A stretch of 64,000 nt of DNA from Cladorhizidae sp. MBARI D1340-BT2 (GCA_028752905.1 JAQNBH010000009.1:46175165-46239164); one strand, 5' to 3'. Shown: positions 9,597 through 22,984, counted from the stretch's first letter. Numbers and translations are program-made. The notes: a model not told the origin generated them from the letters alone.

Positions 9597-12592
9597 GGGG
9601 GGAAGAGGGCTGAAAACACATATTTTTTCTATTTTTGGGGGGGGGCCCAAAAGGGTTCATAATAATATTATGTCTGGAGTTTGAGTTTCAAGTTTCAGAG
9701 CAAGTGAATACTTGCATCAGAAGATATAGCCATTTTTATACAGTGCATTATTATTCCATTTCATTTCATTTCACTTCACATTGGAAGGGTTTCTCTCCAA
9801 GTCTTACCTGGCTACAATCGGGCGGTCGGCGATGATTGCCTACCCAAAATACAGTTTTTATATATCAAAATGTTGCCAATTTCATGGAGACCCTTACCAG
9901 TCGTTTGCACAATGAATTGGCCAGGTAGTGCGCAACCTCTAAGACGAGCAGTTTTTTTTAGGTCACGTGTTTTTTTTAGTCAGTTCGCCAGAATCACTTG
10001 AAACTTTCACACAGTTGAGTTATGGGGAAGAGAACAGAGAAGCATTTTAACAGAAAGGCCAAGGATTCAAGAAGAGTGACGACAAGAAGAAGAAAGCCCT
10101 ACAGGCGGCTGTTGTTGAGCCTGTCACAGTAGCCGCGCCAGGCAAGTTTTAATGTTTATCTCCGTACTAAAAAGTTACTAGCTGTTTCCTTCCTTTGTTA
10201 GTGAGTCTCTTGGATCCTGTAGGTGGGGTAGCGCCTTCTGTGAACCTTCACTTACCTTGCAATCAATTGCAAATGTCTGAAGTGAGGCCAGTTCCATTTG
10301 TGACTATGACCAGTGACTATGACCAGGAAGAAGTTGGCTCTCATGGATTGTTCAGCTGCTTCTGTGGCTGTTGCTACTGGATCTACTGGCTCTACCTCTT
10401 TGGACTCGGGTGGTGTTGGAGAACTAGGTAAGGGTAATCGTATAATAAACTTAGATAAGCTTAGAGAGGTCATAGAAAGGTGTAATAAGTGTATTCAATG
10501 TGGTAACTGAGCTCCCTTGCAACTGAAGCCCGTAGGGCAGGCATGGTGTCTCATTTTTACTTTTTGTTCAAATTGTAGTAACACTCGAGACATCTCAAAC
10601 CCTGTATCTGTAGAAGCATTCTTTGAACATCCAGTCAGTACTGGGTGCTCGCATTGCTGGAATTACTGGAATTAGTCATTCTGGTCTGAAAGACATCACT
10701 GCAGTCATGGATATGTTGCCCCTTCTTAGTTCCACTTGTTTAAAAATATATATACTAGGTCAATAGGGAGTGACGCAAATGCAGTAACAGAGTATTATGT
10801 TGGATGCCGCTCATAGGTTACATGGAGTGACGCAAATGCAGTAACAGAGTATTATGTTGGATGACGCTCATAGGTTACATGATTTTTATAGGGTTAGGCA
10901 TGAAGACATCATTGATGTTAGTATTACTGTTGACGGCACATGGCTTAGACAGGGCCACAAATCAAATTATGGCTTGGTTGCGGTGATGTCTTGGGACACT
11001 GGAGAAGTTTTAGATTATTATCTTATGTCTAAGTTCTGTCAAGCTTGTGCGCGAAGACCTGAAGATGAAACAGAAGCAAGTTACACAGAATGGTTTGAGG
11101 GTCACAAGGTAAATTGTGAAGCCAATTTTGAAGGCTCTTCGGTTTCTATGGAAGTTGTAGGAACACAAAAACTTTTTTAGCGTTCAGTGGAGAGACTGAA
11201 GCTTAGGTACACACACATTAATTAGTGATGGGTATACAAATGCACATAAACGGTTGTTGGAAGTCGAGCCTTACGGTCCTAATGTCTTTGGGTGGTGCTA
11301 GTCGTGTGTCTATAGTTAAAATGCAAACCTACTATAGGGGAGCAATTAGAAATAATAAGATAAATTAATGTCCAAGGATCTTTTGTGCAAATGTTTAGGT
11401 GGTTATACGCAACCAAAATGAGTTTAATTCTGTTGTGTGGAGTAGAGCGGGTAAGACAGAACATATGAGTGCAACAAGTGTCAGGCTTGCTGTCGAGAGG
11501 CAGCAGAGTTCAATGGAGGGCGGAGCATTGTATGGTGGGGACCTGTAACATTTTTATTTTGTTTATGTGTCTTTTGCTTTATATTGTCAAACAGAGATTA
11601 CTGGAAAGATACTTTTGTTTATGTGTCTTTTTGTCAAGCTTAGGAATTAGTGGAGGATGACTTTTGTTTGTGTTCTATTGTTTTTCAGGGATTACTGGAG
11701 GGTGTCGGAAGACATGTGTGGAGGGTGACGATGGATGGACCTGGGCATGGGAGCCCTGCAAATGATGACGTGTTTATGTTTGCTAATCAATATTAGCAAA
11801 GCAACATACATGTAACAAGTCTGATGCGTCTTTAATTTATGTGTATGTATGTATATATATATATATATATATTGTTGGTTTTCAGGTTGTAGTTAGGATG
11901 TAGGATACTGCTGTTGTTGAAAAAATAAAGGACTGTGAAAAGTCAATTGGTTGCTTTCAACATTTTGTTTGTACACACACAATTCTAGTAATGAGGGAAT
12001 GTATTCTGGTGAAGCAGGGGGTGTTTCTGGCAGCTGGGATGTGATTACAAACTGCTTGGACTTCAAGGCTCAATATCTCTGAAGTGATTTTTGAAAAACC
12101 GTTCAAATGATAACTTGAATATTTTTTGTCCTTTCATAAAAAAAAATATATCATTTGAAAGCAATTTTTATATTCTACAACTTGCGCGAGAGTTTTTGTT
12201 TGATAGCATTACTAAAAAAGACCTATAGATGAAAATGTAACGTGATGTCATAAAGCTATGTTCAGAAAATGAGACAAAAAAACATTTTTTTCCAAAATTT
12301 CAAGACGCGCAGTTTGTAGCGCTCATTATGATTGACTAAAATAGACCGAATAAGAGCCTCGCAAAGGTCGTTACTGCAACGTGGTTTACTTAACGGCTTA
12401 CGGTCCGCACTGGAAGAGCCTATAATGAGCTAGGAAAAAATTATGGCGAAACAAAATAACAAAAGAGACTTATCATTAGAAAGCACAGACTGCAAGCTAT
12501 AATTTGATATATGAATCGGGAAACTAGAGTGAAAGCGAGCAAAGATATGGTACTTTATATGAGACTACGCGATACATAGCCCTCTTTCCCCC
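9597..12592 (+). mobile_element. Kolobok-like DNA transposon with TTAA target duplication
   Basis: Ends are GGGGGGAAGAGGGCT and, inverted, GGGGGAAAGAGGGCT, flanked by TTAA at 9593-9596 and 12593-12596. The other Ig units show the uninterrupted site. GG termini and TTAA duplications fit the Kolobok superfamily; the encoded domain resembles the DGTW-type transposase domain that Pfam calls Mutator-like. The coding part is decayed, the 3' kilobase is non-coding, and a (TA)n run lies near 11853. Confidence 0.75.
10195..11480 (+). pseudogene. DGTW-type (Kolobok/Mutator-like) transposase remnant
   Basis: Pieces in shifting frames include RIINLDKLREVIERCNKCIQCG (10420-10507), CSNCSNTRDISNP (about 10573), then the best block 10854-11180: [43 protein letters not shown] and FEGSSVSMEVVGT. 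The Asp of DGTW is a likely catalytic residue. Later fragments match the second copy near 54.2-55.2 kb. Several stops and shifts make it inactive. Confidence 0.7.
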
Positions 12593-13050
12593 TTAACTGT
12601 TTATCTATCTTGTTCATCTATGTATGTCGCCATCCATTCTTCGTTACTATATATTTTTACCTGCACATGCCTACATGGAGTCCACTTCTGTATTATCGTA
12701 AGATTGCAATGAAGCAGTATTTCTGCTTTGAAGACATGGGCAAGCAATAGAAAAAATATATAAATGGCTGATGATTGCAACTGCCTTTGTGAATTGGCTC
12801 TTCAAAAACTGAACTGTTGTTTCTGGAAGCCTTACTGCAAAGGTAAGCTCCACAGGTACCTATGAATCACTATGAATGCCTTCCCTCTTGAGAAAGAACG
12901 TCCTCCTGAATGGGTTTCTTCGCTCTAACTTTGGTTGTGATATTGAGTGACACTGTGCTACATAGCATCACTTCAATGAGGATCATTTTAACACCAACAG
13001 CAGCTCATTATATTTTTATTCTCAATGACCTCTCAGTTGACATAATAACA

Positions 13051-13203
13051 TTAAAATCACCTTCTTAATAATCAACTTCAAATTGTATTCACTCGACATT
13101 TAAACTAGATGCTCTAGCCTTCATCCTGGAGCATCTTGGAGCATCTAGTCGAAATGTCAAGTGAATACAATTTGAAGTTGATTATTGAGAAGGTGATTTT
13201 AAT
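13051..13203. repeat. Foldback inverted repeat, copy 3
   Basis: Same hairpin family. The loop is longer because the gagcatc segment is repeated. Confidence 0.75.
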
Positions 13204-13349
13204 ATATTTTTATTCCAAGAATATGAAGACTTAAATCTCGAAAAATACAAATATTATGGTAATATATGTAACTATAATTTAAAAAAATTAAAGTGGGCTT
13301 CAATCGATGTTAGACAGAATATCCTAAACCATAATAATGTGAGCCTTAC

Positions 13350-13667
13350 ATGTAACAAAGAGTTCTGTAGTGGAGTTGACAGAAGACAGTCCATTGCTGA
13401 CAGTGCAGGTGTAAGTTCCAGAGTCAACCATTTCCAGGCTACAGAGTTGAAGGAAGGACTGCTTGAACAACTTTCCGCCTTGTGTGAACTCTTCCTCGTA
13501 GATGGACACTAGTGAAGGTCCTGAAGAATTGGAAATGACCTGGCCATCTTTGCTCCAAGTGATGTTCACACCTGGCTGGCCAAAGCCCACACATACAAGC
13601 AGAGTAGTCTCTCCCATTCCCACAGAAGTATCGTCAGAAATAACTGTTAACTCCAACAGTGAAGCAG
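13350..13667 (-). CDS. Ig-domain exon, copy 3
   Basis: A 318-bp phase 1-1 Ig exon with the same protein as copy 1 and donor ACAT|GTAAGG. It lies just beyond the Kolobok-like insertion. Subtracting that insertion gives a spacing of 1953 bp from copy 2, so it belongs to the 2.0-kb repeat class. Confidence 0.8.
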
Positions 13668-15041
13668 CTAATAATATGGAGAGAGAAAAAATAGATAGTG
13701 GGCGTGAGATCACAATTACATCAAGGTAAACATTGGTTTCCACAAAAGCTATCCAATTTCGCTCTTCGCAAGTTAGCAACATGAGCACAACCGATTGATA
13801 ATCGTAAGCCGATACACTCACATCGGCCACAAGAAATGTAAATGTCAATGAACCACTGGTGTTAAATAACCACTGGTGTTAAATATAATTTCTTTATCAC
13901 TTAATTAAATTTCTTATTTCAGATTATTTAAATTATATATTTATTTGCTTTTATTTTTTCATTTGCTTTTATTTATTTGCTTTTGAAAAATTTATATTTT
14001 TTAATTTATTTATTATTAAAGCTAATCCATTTATTACCAGAGTTATTCGCACAACATTGCTAGACCGTTTTCAAGCTGGTATGGAATCCAACAGCACCTA
14101 AACACAAACGTACACAACAAACTTACTACCTATTAAGGCTACACAAGTGTTTCAAAGTTGTAGACAACAATGGTATTGGTCTCCGTAAATTTAGCCATTT
14201 CAGGAACTACAGGACTAAAGACAGCCTCCCTAGCAAACAGCTTGCACTATGTGAGCTATGTTGTTGTTGAGGCAGCCATTGTTACATTATTTGTAAGCCA
14301 CTGTTGGCAGTACTTAGGAAGGTATATCCCAGATGAAATGGCCAAGGATCGAAGTATCATTTTTTGGATGAGTAGGAGTCCAATGTCATGTAAGGCTACA
14401 TATTTAGTGGATTCTTTCCAAGTGTAGAGGGACACCTTTTTGCAAACTTGTATCTACATGCTTCAAAATTGTGGCTGTGCATAAAGGACAAACAAACACA
14501 CTCAACCAATCTTTCTTTTATAGACAGAAATACTTATATTTGGTTGTTGATCAATAATTATCTTATTATTTTATATTAACTGTTTATCTATCTTGTTCAT
14601 CTATGTATGTCGCCATCCATTCTTCGTTACTATTTATTTTTACCTCACATGCCTACATGGAGTCCACTTCTGTATTATCGTAAGATTGCAATGAAGCACT
14701 ATTTCTGCTTTGAATACATGGGCAAGCAATATGAAATATATATAAATGGCTGATGATTGCAACTGCCTTTGTGAATTGGCTCTTCAAAAACTGAACTGTT
14801 GTTTCTGGAAGCCTTACTGCAAAGGTAAGCTCCACAGGTACCTATGCTTACCTGGAATCACTATGAATGCCTTCCCTCTTGAGAAAGAACGTCCTCCTGA
14901 ATGTGTTTCTTCGCTCTAACTTTGGTTGTGATATTGAGTGACACTGTGCTACATAGCATCACTTCAATGAGGATCATTTTAACAGCAACAGCAGCTCATT
15001 ATATATTTATTCTCAATGACCTCTCAGTTAACATAATAACA

Positions 15042-15193
15042 TTAAAATCACCTTCTTAATAATCAACTTCAAATTGTATTCACTCGACGTTTCAACTAGA
15101 TGCTCTAGCCTTCATCCTGGAGCATCTAGAGCATCTAGTCGAAATGTCAAGTGGATACAATTTGAAGTTGATTATTGAGAAGGTGATTTTAAT
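15042..15193. repeat. Foldback inverted repeat, copy 4
   Basis: Same hairpin family in the unit of Ig copy 4. The short units (copies 5-10) lack it. Confidence 0.75.
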
Positions 15194-15341
15194 ATATTTT
15201 CATTCCAAGAATATTAAGACTTAAATCTCGAAAAATACAAATATTATGGTAATATATGTAAACTATTAATTAAAAAAAATTAAATTGGGCTTCAATCGAT
15301 GTTAGACAGAATATCCAAAACCATAATAATGTGAGCCTTAC

Positions 15342-15659
15342 CTGTAACAAAGAGTTCTGTAGTGGAGTTGACAGAAGACAGTCCATTGCTGACAGTGCAG
15401 GTGTAAGTTCCAGAGTCAACCATTTCCAGGCTACAGAGTTGAAGGAAGGACTGCTTGAACAACTTTCCGCCTTGTGTGAACTCTTCCTCGTAGATGGACA
15501 CTAGTGAAGGTCCTGAAGAATTGGAAATGACCTGGCCATCTTTGCTCCAAGTGATGTTCACACCAGGCTGGCCAAAGCCCACACATACAAGCAGAGTAGT
15601 CTCTCCCATTCCCACAGAAGTATCGTCGGAAATAACTGTTAACTCCAACAGTGAAGCAG
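15342..15659 (-). CDS. Ig-domain exon, copy 4
   Basis: A 318-bp phase 1-1 Ig exon with the same protein as copy 1 and donor CAG|GTAAGG. A one-base indel in the A/T run upstream of the acceptor breaks the frame outside the exon but leaves the exon intact, which supports the TTAG acceptor. This copy and copy 5 are duplicated 3184 bp away as copies 7 and 8. Confidence 0.8.
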
Positions 15660-16334
15660 CTAATAATATGGAGAGAAAAAATAGATAGTGGGCGTGAGAT
15701 CACAATTACATCAAGGTAAACATTGGTTTCCACAAAAGCTATCCAATTTAGCTCATCGCAAGTTAGCAACATGAGCACAACCGATTGATAATTGTAAGCC
15801 GATGCACTAATAAACTAGGACATCAGTAACAAGAAATATAAACAATGAAAGACTGTTGTTAACTATAATTTCATTCGATTTCTTTATCATTTAATTTAAA
15901 AAAATTCTCCAGATTATTTATACTTAATTTGCAACTTTCTGTTTCTTTGTTTTTCTTTGTTTTTATTAAAATTTATATTTTTTTAAAATTATTTATTCTT
16001 CAGCATCCATTTATTAGCAGAGCAACTGCCTTTGTGAACATTCTCTTCCAGACCTTAACTGTGTTTTCTATAAGTCTTTCTGCAAAGGAACCAGAGGCAC
16101 CTATCCTTAACTGGAATCACTCTGACTCCCTTCCAATTGAGAAAGGAAGTCCTCCAGAATCGATTTGCTTTAACTTTGGTTGTGAAGTGACACTGTGTTA
16201 CATATTAGTATCACCTCAATGAAGAACATTTTAAAACCAAAAGTAGCTTATTATATTTTGATTCCAAGAATTTGAAGACTTAATTCAATCGATGTTTAAC
16301 AGAATATCCTAAACCATAATAATGTGAGCCTTAC

Positions 16335-16652
16335 ATGTAACAAAGAGTTCTGTAGTGGAGTTGACAGAAGACAGTCCATTGCTGACAGTGCAGGTGTAAG
16401 TTCCAGAGTCAACCATTTCCAGGCTACAGAGTTGAAGGAAGGACTGCTTGAACAACTTTCCGCCTTGTGTGAACTCTTCCTCGTAGATGGACACTAGTGA
16501 AGGTCCTGAAGAATTGGAAATGACCTGGCCATCTTTGCTCCAAGTGATGTTCACACCAGGCTGGCCAACGCCCACGCATACAAGCAGAGTAGTCTCTCCT
16601 ACTCCCACAGAAGTATCGTCAGAAATAACTGTTAACTCTAACAGTGAAGCAG
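16335..16652 (-). CDS. Ig-domain exon, copy 5
   Basis: A 318-bp phase 1-1 Ig exon. It differs from copy 1 by Met18 to Val and Phe29 to Val next to the first core cysteine. It lies 993 bp from copy 4 and belongs to the short (about 1 kb) repeat class. Confidence 0.8.
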
Positions 16653-17420
16653 CTAATAATATGGAGAAAAAATAGGTAGTGGGCGTGAGATCACAATTAC
16701 ATCAAGGTAAATTACATCAAGGTAAACATTGAAAAGGATTTTTCACAAAAGCTATACATAATTTTTTGCTTTGCAAGTTAGCAACATGAGCACAACTGAT
16801 TGATAATTGTTAGCCGATACACTCATAAACCAGACATCAGTCACAATAAATATAAACAATGAACCACTGGATTTAAATTTCACTTCATTAAATATCTTAT
16901 TTTGGATTATTTATATTTTATTTGCCATTTGCCATTTTTTTATATAAATTTATTTACTTTTTGTTTTTTTTGTCTGTTAAAATTTTATATTATTCATTAT
17001 TAAAGCATCCATTTATTAGCAGAGCAACTGCGTTTGCGAACATTCTCTTCAATACCTTAAATTTTTCTAGTAGTCTTTCTGCAAAGGAAGATTCCACAGG
17101 CACCAATGCTTACCTGGAATCACTCTGACCCCTTCCCAATCAAAAAGGACGTTGTCGTGAATTGATTCGCTCCAACTTTGGTGGTGATATTGAGTGACAC
17201 TGTGCTATATAGCATCACCTCAATGAGGATATTTTAACACCAACAGCAGCTTATTATATTTTTATTCCAAGAATAGGAAGAATTCAAGAATAGAAAGAAT
17301 TTGAAAAATTAATTTTCAAATATTATTGTTGTTATGTAAAAAATATATATATATATATTAAATTGGCCTTCAATCGATGTTAAGACAGAATATCCAAAAC
17401 CATAATAATGTGAGCCTTAC

Positions 17421-17738
17421 ATGTAACAAAGAGTTCTGCAGTGGAGTTGACAGAAGACAGTCCATTGCTGACAGTGCAGGTGTAAGTTCCAGAGTCAACT
17501 ATTTCCAGGCTACAGAGTTGAAGGAAGGACTGCTTGAACAACTTTCCGCCTTGTGTGAAGTCTTCCTCGTAGATGGACACTAGTGAAGGTCCTGAAGAAT
17601 TGGAAATGACCTGGCCATCTTTGCTCCAAGTGATGTTCACACCAGGCTGGCCAAAGCCCACACATACAAGCAGAGTAGTCTCTCCTACTCCCACAGAAGT
17701 ATCGTCGGAAATAACTGTTAACTCTAACAGTGAAGCAG
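17421..17738 (-). CDS. Ig-domain exon, copy 6
   Basis: A 318-bp phase 1-1 Ig exon. Differences from copy 1 are Met18 to Val, Glu60 to Asp, Met80 to Ile and a Thr to Ala in the STTE segment. All core Ig residues are kept. Confidence 0.8.
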
Positions 17739-18525
17739 CTAATAATACGGAGAAAAAATAGGTAGTGGGCGTGAGATCACAATTACATCAAGGTAAACAT
17801 CGAAAAGGATTTTCCACAAAAGCTATACATCATTTTTTGCTTCGCAAGTTAGCAACATGAGCACAACTGATCGATAATTGTTAGCCGATACACTCATAAA
17901 CCAGACATCAGTCACAAGAAATATAAACAATGAACCACTGGCTCTAAATTTCACTTAATTTTATTTAATTAAATATCTTATTTTGGATTATTGATTATTT
18001 ATATTTTATTTGCCATTTTTTAATAAAAATTTGTTTACTTTTTGTTTTTTTGTCTGTTAAAATTTTATATTATTCATTATTAAAGCATCCATTTATTAGC
18101 AGAGCAACTGCATTTGCGAACATTCTCTTCAAGACCTTAAATTTTTCTAGTAGTCTTTCTGCAAAGGAAGGTTCCACAGGCACCAATGCTTACCTGGAAT
18201 CACTCTGACCCCTTCCCAATCAAAAAGGACGTTGTCCTGAATTGATTCGCTCCAACTTTGGTGGTGATATTGAGTGACACTGTGCTACATAGCATCACCT
18301 CAATGAGGATTATTTTAACACCAACATTATTTTAACACCAACAGCAGCTTACCAACAGCAGCTTATTATATTTTTATTCCAGGAATAGGAAGAATTTGAA
18401 AAATTAATTTTCATTGTTGTTACGTATAAATTGTTGTTACGTATAAAAAAAATATAAAAAAAATTAAATTGGCCTTCAATCTATGTTTGACAGAATATCC
18501 AAAACCATAATAATGTGAGCCTTAC

Positions 18526-18843
18526 ATGTAACAAAGAGTTCTGTAGTGGAGTTGACAGAAGACAGTCCATTGCTGACAGTGCAGGTGTAAGTTCCAGAGT
18601 CAACCATTTCCAGGCTACAGAGTTGAAGGAAGGACTGCTTGAACAACTTTCCGCCTTGTGTGAACTCTTCCTCGTAGATGGACACTAGTGAAGGTCCTGA
18701 AGAATTGGAAATGACCTGGCCATCTTTGCTCCAAGTGATGTTCACACCAGGCTGGCCAAAGCCCACACATACAAGCAGAGTAGTCTCTCCCATTCCCACA
18801 GAAGTATCGTCGGAAATAACTGTTAACTCCAACAGTGAAGCAG
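18526..18843 (-). CDS. Ig-domain exon, copy 7
   Basis: A 318-bp phase 1-1 Ig exon with the same protein as copy 1. It lies 3184 bp from copy 4, and the sequence between copies 7 and 8 matches that between copies 4 and 5 almost base for base. Confidence 0.8.
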
Positions 18844-19518
18844 CTAATAATATGGAGAGAAAAAATAGATAGTGGGCGTGAGATCACAATTACATCAAGG
18901 TAAACATTGGTTTCCACAAAAGCTATCCAATTTAGCTCATCGCAAGTTAGCAACATGAGCACAACCGATTGATAATTGTAAGCCGATGCACTAATAAACT
19001 AGGACATCAGTAACAAGAAATATAAACAATGAAAGACTGTTGTTAACTATAATTTCATTCGATTTCTTTATCATTTAATTTAAAAAAATTCTCCAGATTA
19101 TTTATACTTAATTTGCAACTTTCTGTTTCTTTGTTTTTCTTTGTTTTTATTAAAATTTATATTTTTTAAAAATTATTTATTCTTCAGCATCCATTTATTA
19201 GCAGAGCAACTGCCTTTGTGAACATTCTCTTCCAGACCTTAACTGTGTTTTCTATAAGTCTTTCTGCAAAGGAACCAGAGGCACCTATCCTTAACTGGAA
19301 TCACTCTGACTCCCTTCCAATTGAGAAAGGAAGTCCTCCAGAATCGATTTGCTTTAACTTTGGTTGTGAAGTGACACTGTGTTACATATTAGTATCACCT
19401 CAATGAAGAACATTTTAAAACCAAAAGTAGCTTATTATATTTTGATTCCAAGAATTTGAAGACTTAATTCAATCGATGTTTAACAGAATATCCTAAACCA
19501 TAATAATGTGAGCCTTAC

Positions 19519-19836
19519 ATGTAACAAAGAGTTCTGTAGTGGAGTTGACAGAAGACAGTCCATTGCTGACAGTGCAGGTGTAAGTTCCAGAGTCAACCAT
19601 TTCCAGGCTACAGAGTTGAAGGAAGGACTGCTTGAACAACTTTCCGCTTAGTGTGAACTCTTCCTCGTAGATGGACACTAGTGAAGGTTCTGAAGAATTG
19701 GAAATGACCTGGCCATCTTTGCTCCAAGTGATGTTCACACCAGGCTGGCCAAAGCCCACGCATACAAGCAGAGTAGTCTCTCCCACTCCCACAGAAGTAT
19801 CGTCAGAAATAACTGTTAACTCGAACAGTGAAGCAG
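19519..19836 (-). CDS. Ig-domain exon, copy 8
   Basis: A 318-bp phase 1-1 Ig exon, the second member of the 3184-bp duplicated pair (partner copy 5). Changes from copy 1 are Met18 to Val, Gly50 to Glu, and Gln-Gly to Leu-Ser at residues 63-64. They fall in the predicted C'-E loop region. Confidence 0.8.
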
Positions 19837-20295
19837 CTAATAATATGGAGAGATAAAAATTGATAGTGGGCGTGAGATCACAATTACATCAAGGTAAACA
19901 TTGAAAAGGATTTTCCACAAAAGCTATATATCCAATTTTGTATCGCAAGTAAGCAACATGAGCACAACCGATTGATAATTGTAAGCCGATACACTAATAA
20001 ACTAGGACACCAGTAACAACAATGAAAGACTGTTGTTAAATATAATTTCATTCTATTTCTTTATCATTTAATTTAAAAAAATTCTCCAGATTATTTATAC
20101 TTAATTTGCAATTTTTTCTTTCTTTGTTTTTCTTTGTTTTTATTAAAATTTATATATTTTTTAAATTGTTTATTCTTCATTATTAAAGCATCCATTTATT
20201 AGCAGAGCAACTGCCCTTGTGAACATTCTCCTCCAGACCTTAACTATGTTTTCTATAAGTCTTTCTGCAAAGGAACTACAGGCACCTATCCTTAA

Positions 20296-21028
20296 GGTGG
20301 GACTAATCCATTTCTGGGACTTTTTTTTAAAATTCGTTCATAACTTTTTTGTTCTATATACTATGATGTTGAAATTAGTACCAAAATGCTGCTCATTCAG
20401 AGAGCTTTCCAATGGTATATTTAGTTTTGACCTAACGCTATCCTGGTCAGAGTTGTGGACAGTTGTGGACACCAAGGTGATTTCACATTATTGCACTTTA
20501 CTCAACACCTGTGTGACATAACCACTTACAATTTTGACAGCACTTAGAGAACCCACAGACATGCATTTTGAATGGCTGAAAACATCATAACTTTTAAAAT
20601 GGATTTTTAAGAAAGGTCAGTGTTTTGCTCATGATTAGCAACATTCCAGGGCTAATAATCTCCCCCATAGATTTTTTTAAGTTGATTCTTTCCATTCAAA
20701 TGAAAGAGTATGAAAAGAGCTTTCAAATGATATATTAAAAGTTGATATAGGACAAAGCATGGCCCAGTTATGTGCACACAAACTTGAAATAACTCATTTT
20801 GAGATAACGGCTCTTGAAAAAAGTACATTATTATGTTCTCTATCTTCCTTTCAGGTTCGTAACTTCGAATTTATGTAGTCAATAGCATGGACAAAAGTGT
20901 GTATAACTTTGGAGTGAAGCATTCAAATGCTCTGAAACTTGAAATAGAAATACTACATGAACTATACTATAGAATGAATAAATATCTTTAAAAAAAAGTT
21001 TTTTGGGGGATCAATGGATTAGTCCGCC
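20296..21028. mobile_element. Non-autonomous TTAA element (733 bp)
   Basis: Terminal repeats GGTGGGACTAATCCATT and, inverted, GGCGGACTAATCCATT are flanked by TTAA at 20292-20295 and 21029-21032. Ig copies 5 and 8 show the empty site (tatccttaactgg). No coding capacity is seen. GG ends with TTAA suggest a Kolobok-type MITE. Confidence 0.85.
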
Positions 21029-21307
21029 TTAACTGGAATCACTCTGACTCCTGACTCCCTTCCAAATTGAGAAAGGAAGTTCTCCAGAATCGATTTGCTC
21101 TAACTTTGGTTGTGAAGTGACACTGTGTTACATAGTATCACCACATTTTAACATCAAAAGCAGCTTATTATATTTTGATTCCAAGAATATGAAGACTTAA
21201 TTCTCGAAAAATACAAATATTATAAATATTAAATTGGGCTTCAATCGATGTTTAACAGAATATCCTAAACCATAATAAATCCTAAACCATAATAATGTGA
21301 GCCTTAC

Positions 21308-21625
21308 ATGTAACAAAGAGTTCTGTAGTGGAGTTGACAGAAGACAGTCCATTGCTGACAGTGCAGGTGTAAGTTCCAGAGTCAACCATTTCCAGGCTAC
21401 AGAGTTGAAGGAAGGACTGCTTGAACAACTTTCCGCCTTGTGTGAACTCTTCCTCGTAGATGGACACTAGTGAAGGTCCTGAAGAATTGGAAATGACCTG
21501 GCCATCTTTGCTCCAAGTGATGTTCACACCAGGCTGGCCAAAGCCCACGCATACAAGCAGAGTAGTCTCTCCTACTCCCACAGAAGTATCGTCAGAAATA
21601 ACTGTTAACTCTAACAGTGAAGCAG
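21308..21625 (-). CDS. Ig-domain exon, copy 9
   Basis: A 318-bp phase 1-1 Ig exon differing from copy 1 at Met18 to Val. A 733-bp TTAA element separates it from copy 8; without it the spacing is 1052 bp. A short duplicated stretch lies just beyond the donor. Confidence 0.8.
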
Positions 21626-22437
21626 CTAATAATACGGAGAAAAAATAGGTAGTGGGCGTGAGATCACAATTACATCAAGGTAAACATTGAAAAGAATTTT
21701 CCACAAAAGCTATATATCCAATTTTGCTTCGCAAGTTAGCAACATGAGCACAACTGATTGATAATTGTTAGCCGATACACTCATAAACCAGACATCAGTC
21801 ACAAGAAATATAAACAATGTACCACTGGCTTTAAATTTCACTTCATTTCATTTTATTTGTTTATTACATAATTAAATATCTTATTTTGGATTATTTATAT
21901 TTTATTTGCCATTTTTTAATATAAATTTATTTACTTTTTTGTTTTTTTGTCTGTTAAAAATTTATATTATTAATTTATTCATTATTAAAGCATCCATTAT
22001 TAAAGCATCCATTTATTAGCAGAGCAACTGCAGCGAACATTCTCTTCAAGACCTTAAATTTTCCTAGTAATCTTTCTTCAAAGGAAAGCTCCACAGGCAC
22101 CAATGCTTACCTGGAATCACTCTGACCCCTTCCCAATCAAAAAGGACGTTGTCCTGAATTGATTCGCTTCAACTTTGGTGGTGATATTGAGTGACACTGT
22201 GCTACATAGCATCACCTCAATGAGGATTATTTTAACACCAACAGCAGCTTACCAACAGCAGCTTATTATATTTTTTATTCCAAGAATAGGAAGAATTGGA
22301 AGAATTTGAAAAATTAATTTTCGAAAAATACAATGTTACGTATAAAAAATGTTACGTATAAAAATAAAAAATAAATTAAATTGACCTTCAATCGATGTTA
22401 GACAGAATATCCAAAACCATAATAATGTGAGCCTTAC

Positions 22438-22755
22438 CTGTAACAAAGAGTTCTGTAGTGGAGTTGACAGAAGACAGTCCATTGCTGACAGTGCAGGTGT
22501 AAGTTCCAGAGTCAACCATTTCCAGGCTACAGAGTTGAAGGAAGGACTGCTTGAACAACTTTCCGCCTTGTGTGAAGTCTTCCTCGTAGATGGACACTAG
22601 TGAAGGTCCTGAAGAATTGGAAATGTCCTGGCCATCTTTGCTCCAAGTGATGTTCACACCTGGCTGGCCAAAGCCCACACATACAAGCAGAGTAGTCTCT
22701 CCCATTCCCACAGAAGTATCGTCAGAAATAACTGTTAACTCCAACAGTGAAGCAG
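22438..22755 (-). CDS. Ig-domain exon, copy 10
   Basis: A 318-bp phase 1-1 Ig exon with Val44 to Asp and Glu60 to Asp relative to copy 1, and donor CAG|GTAAGG. The Asp44 variant is shared with copy 11. Confidence 0.8.
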
Positions 22756-22984
22756 CTAATAATATGGAGAGAAAAAATAGATAGTGGGCGTGAGATCACA
22801 ATTACATCAAGGTAAACATTGATTTCCACAAAAGCTATCCAATTTAGCTCATAGCAAGTTAGCAACATGAGCACAACCGATTGATAATCGTAAGCCGATA
22901 CACTCATAAACCAGACATCGGTCACAAGAAATGTAAACAATGAACCACTGGTGTTCTTTATCTCTTAATTAAATATCTTATTTC

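Larger units (their letters stand above)
15292..19846 (-). repeat. 3184-bp segmental duplication inside the Ig array
   Basis: Copies 4 and 7, and copies 5 and 8, are separated by exactly 3184 bp. The intervening non-coding DNA (about 15660-16330 against 18844-19515) is nearly identical, including A/T runs. This is a recent duplication of a block holding two Ig exons. Confidence 0.85.

Noticed and set aside
11853..11872. (TA)n microsatellite as a regulatory TATA element
   Set aside because: Simple repeat inside a decayed transposon with no coding frame downstream.
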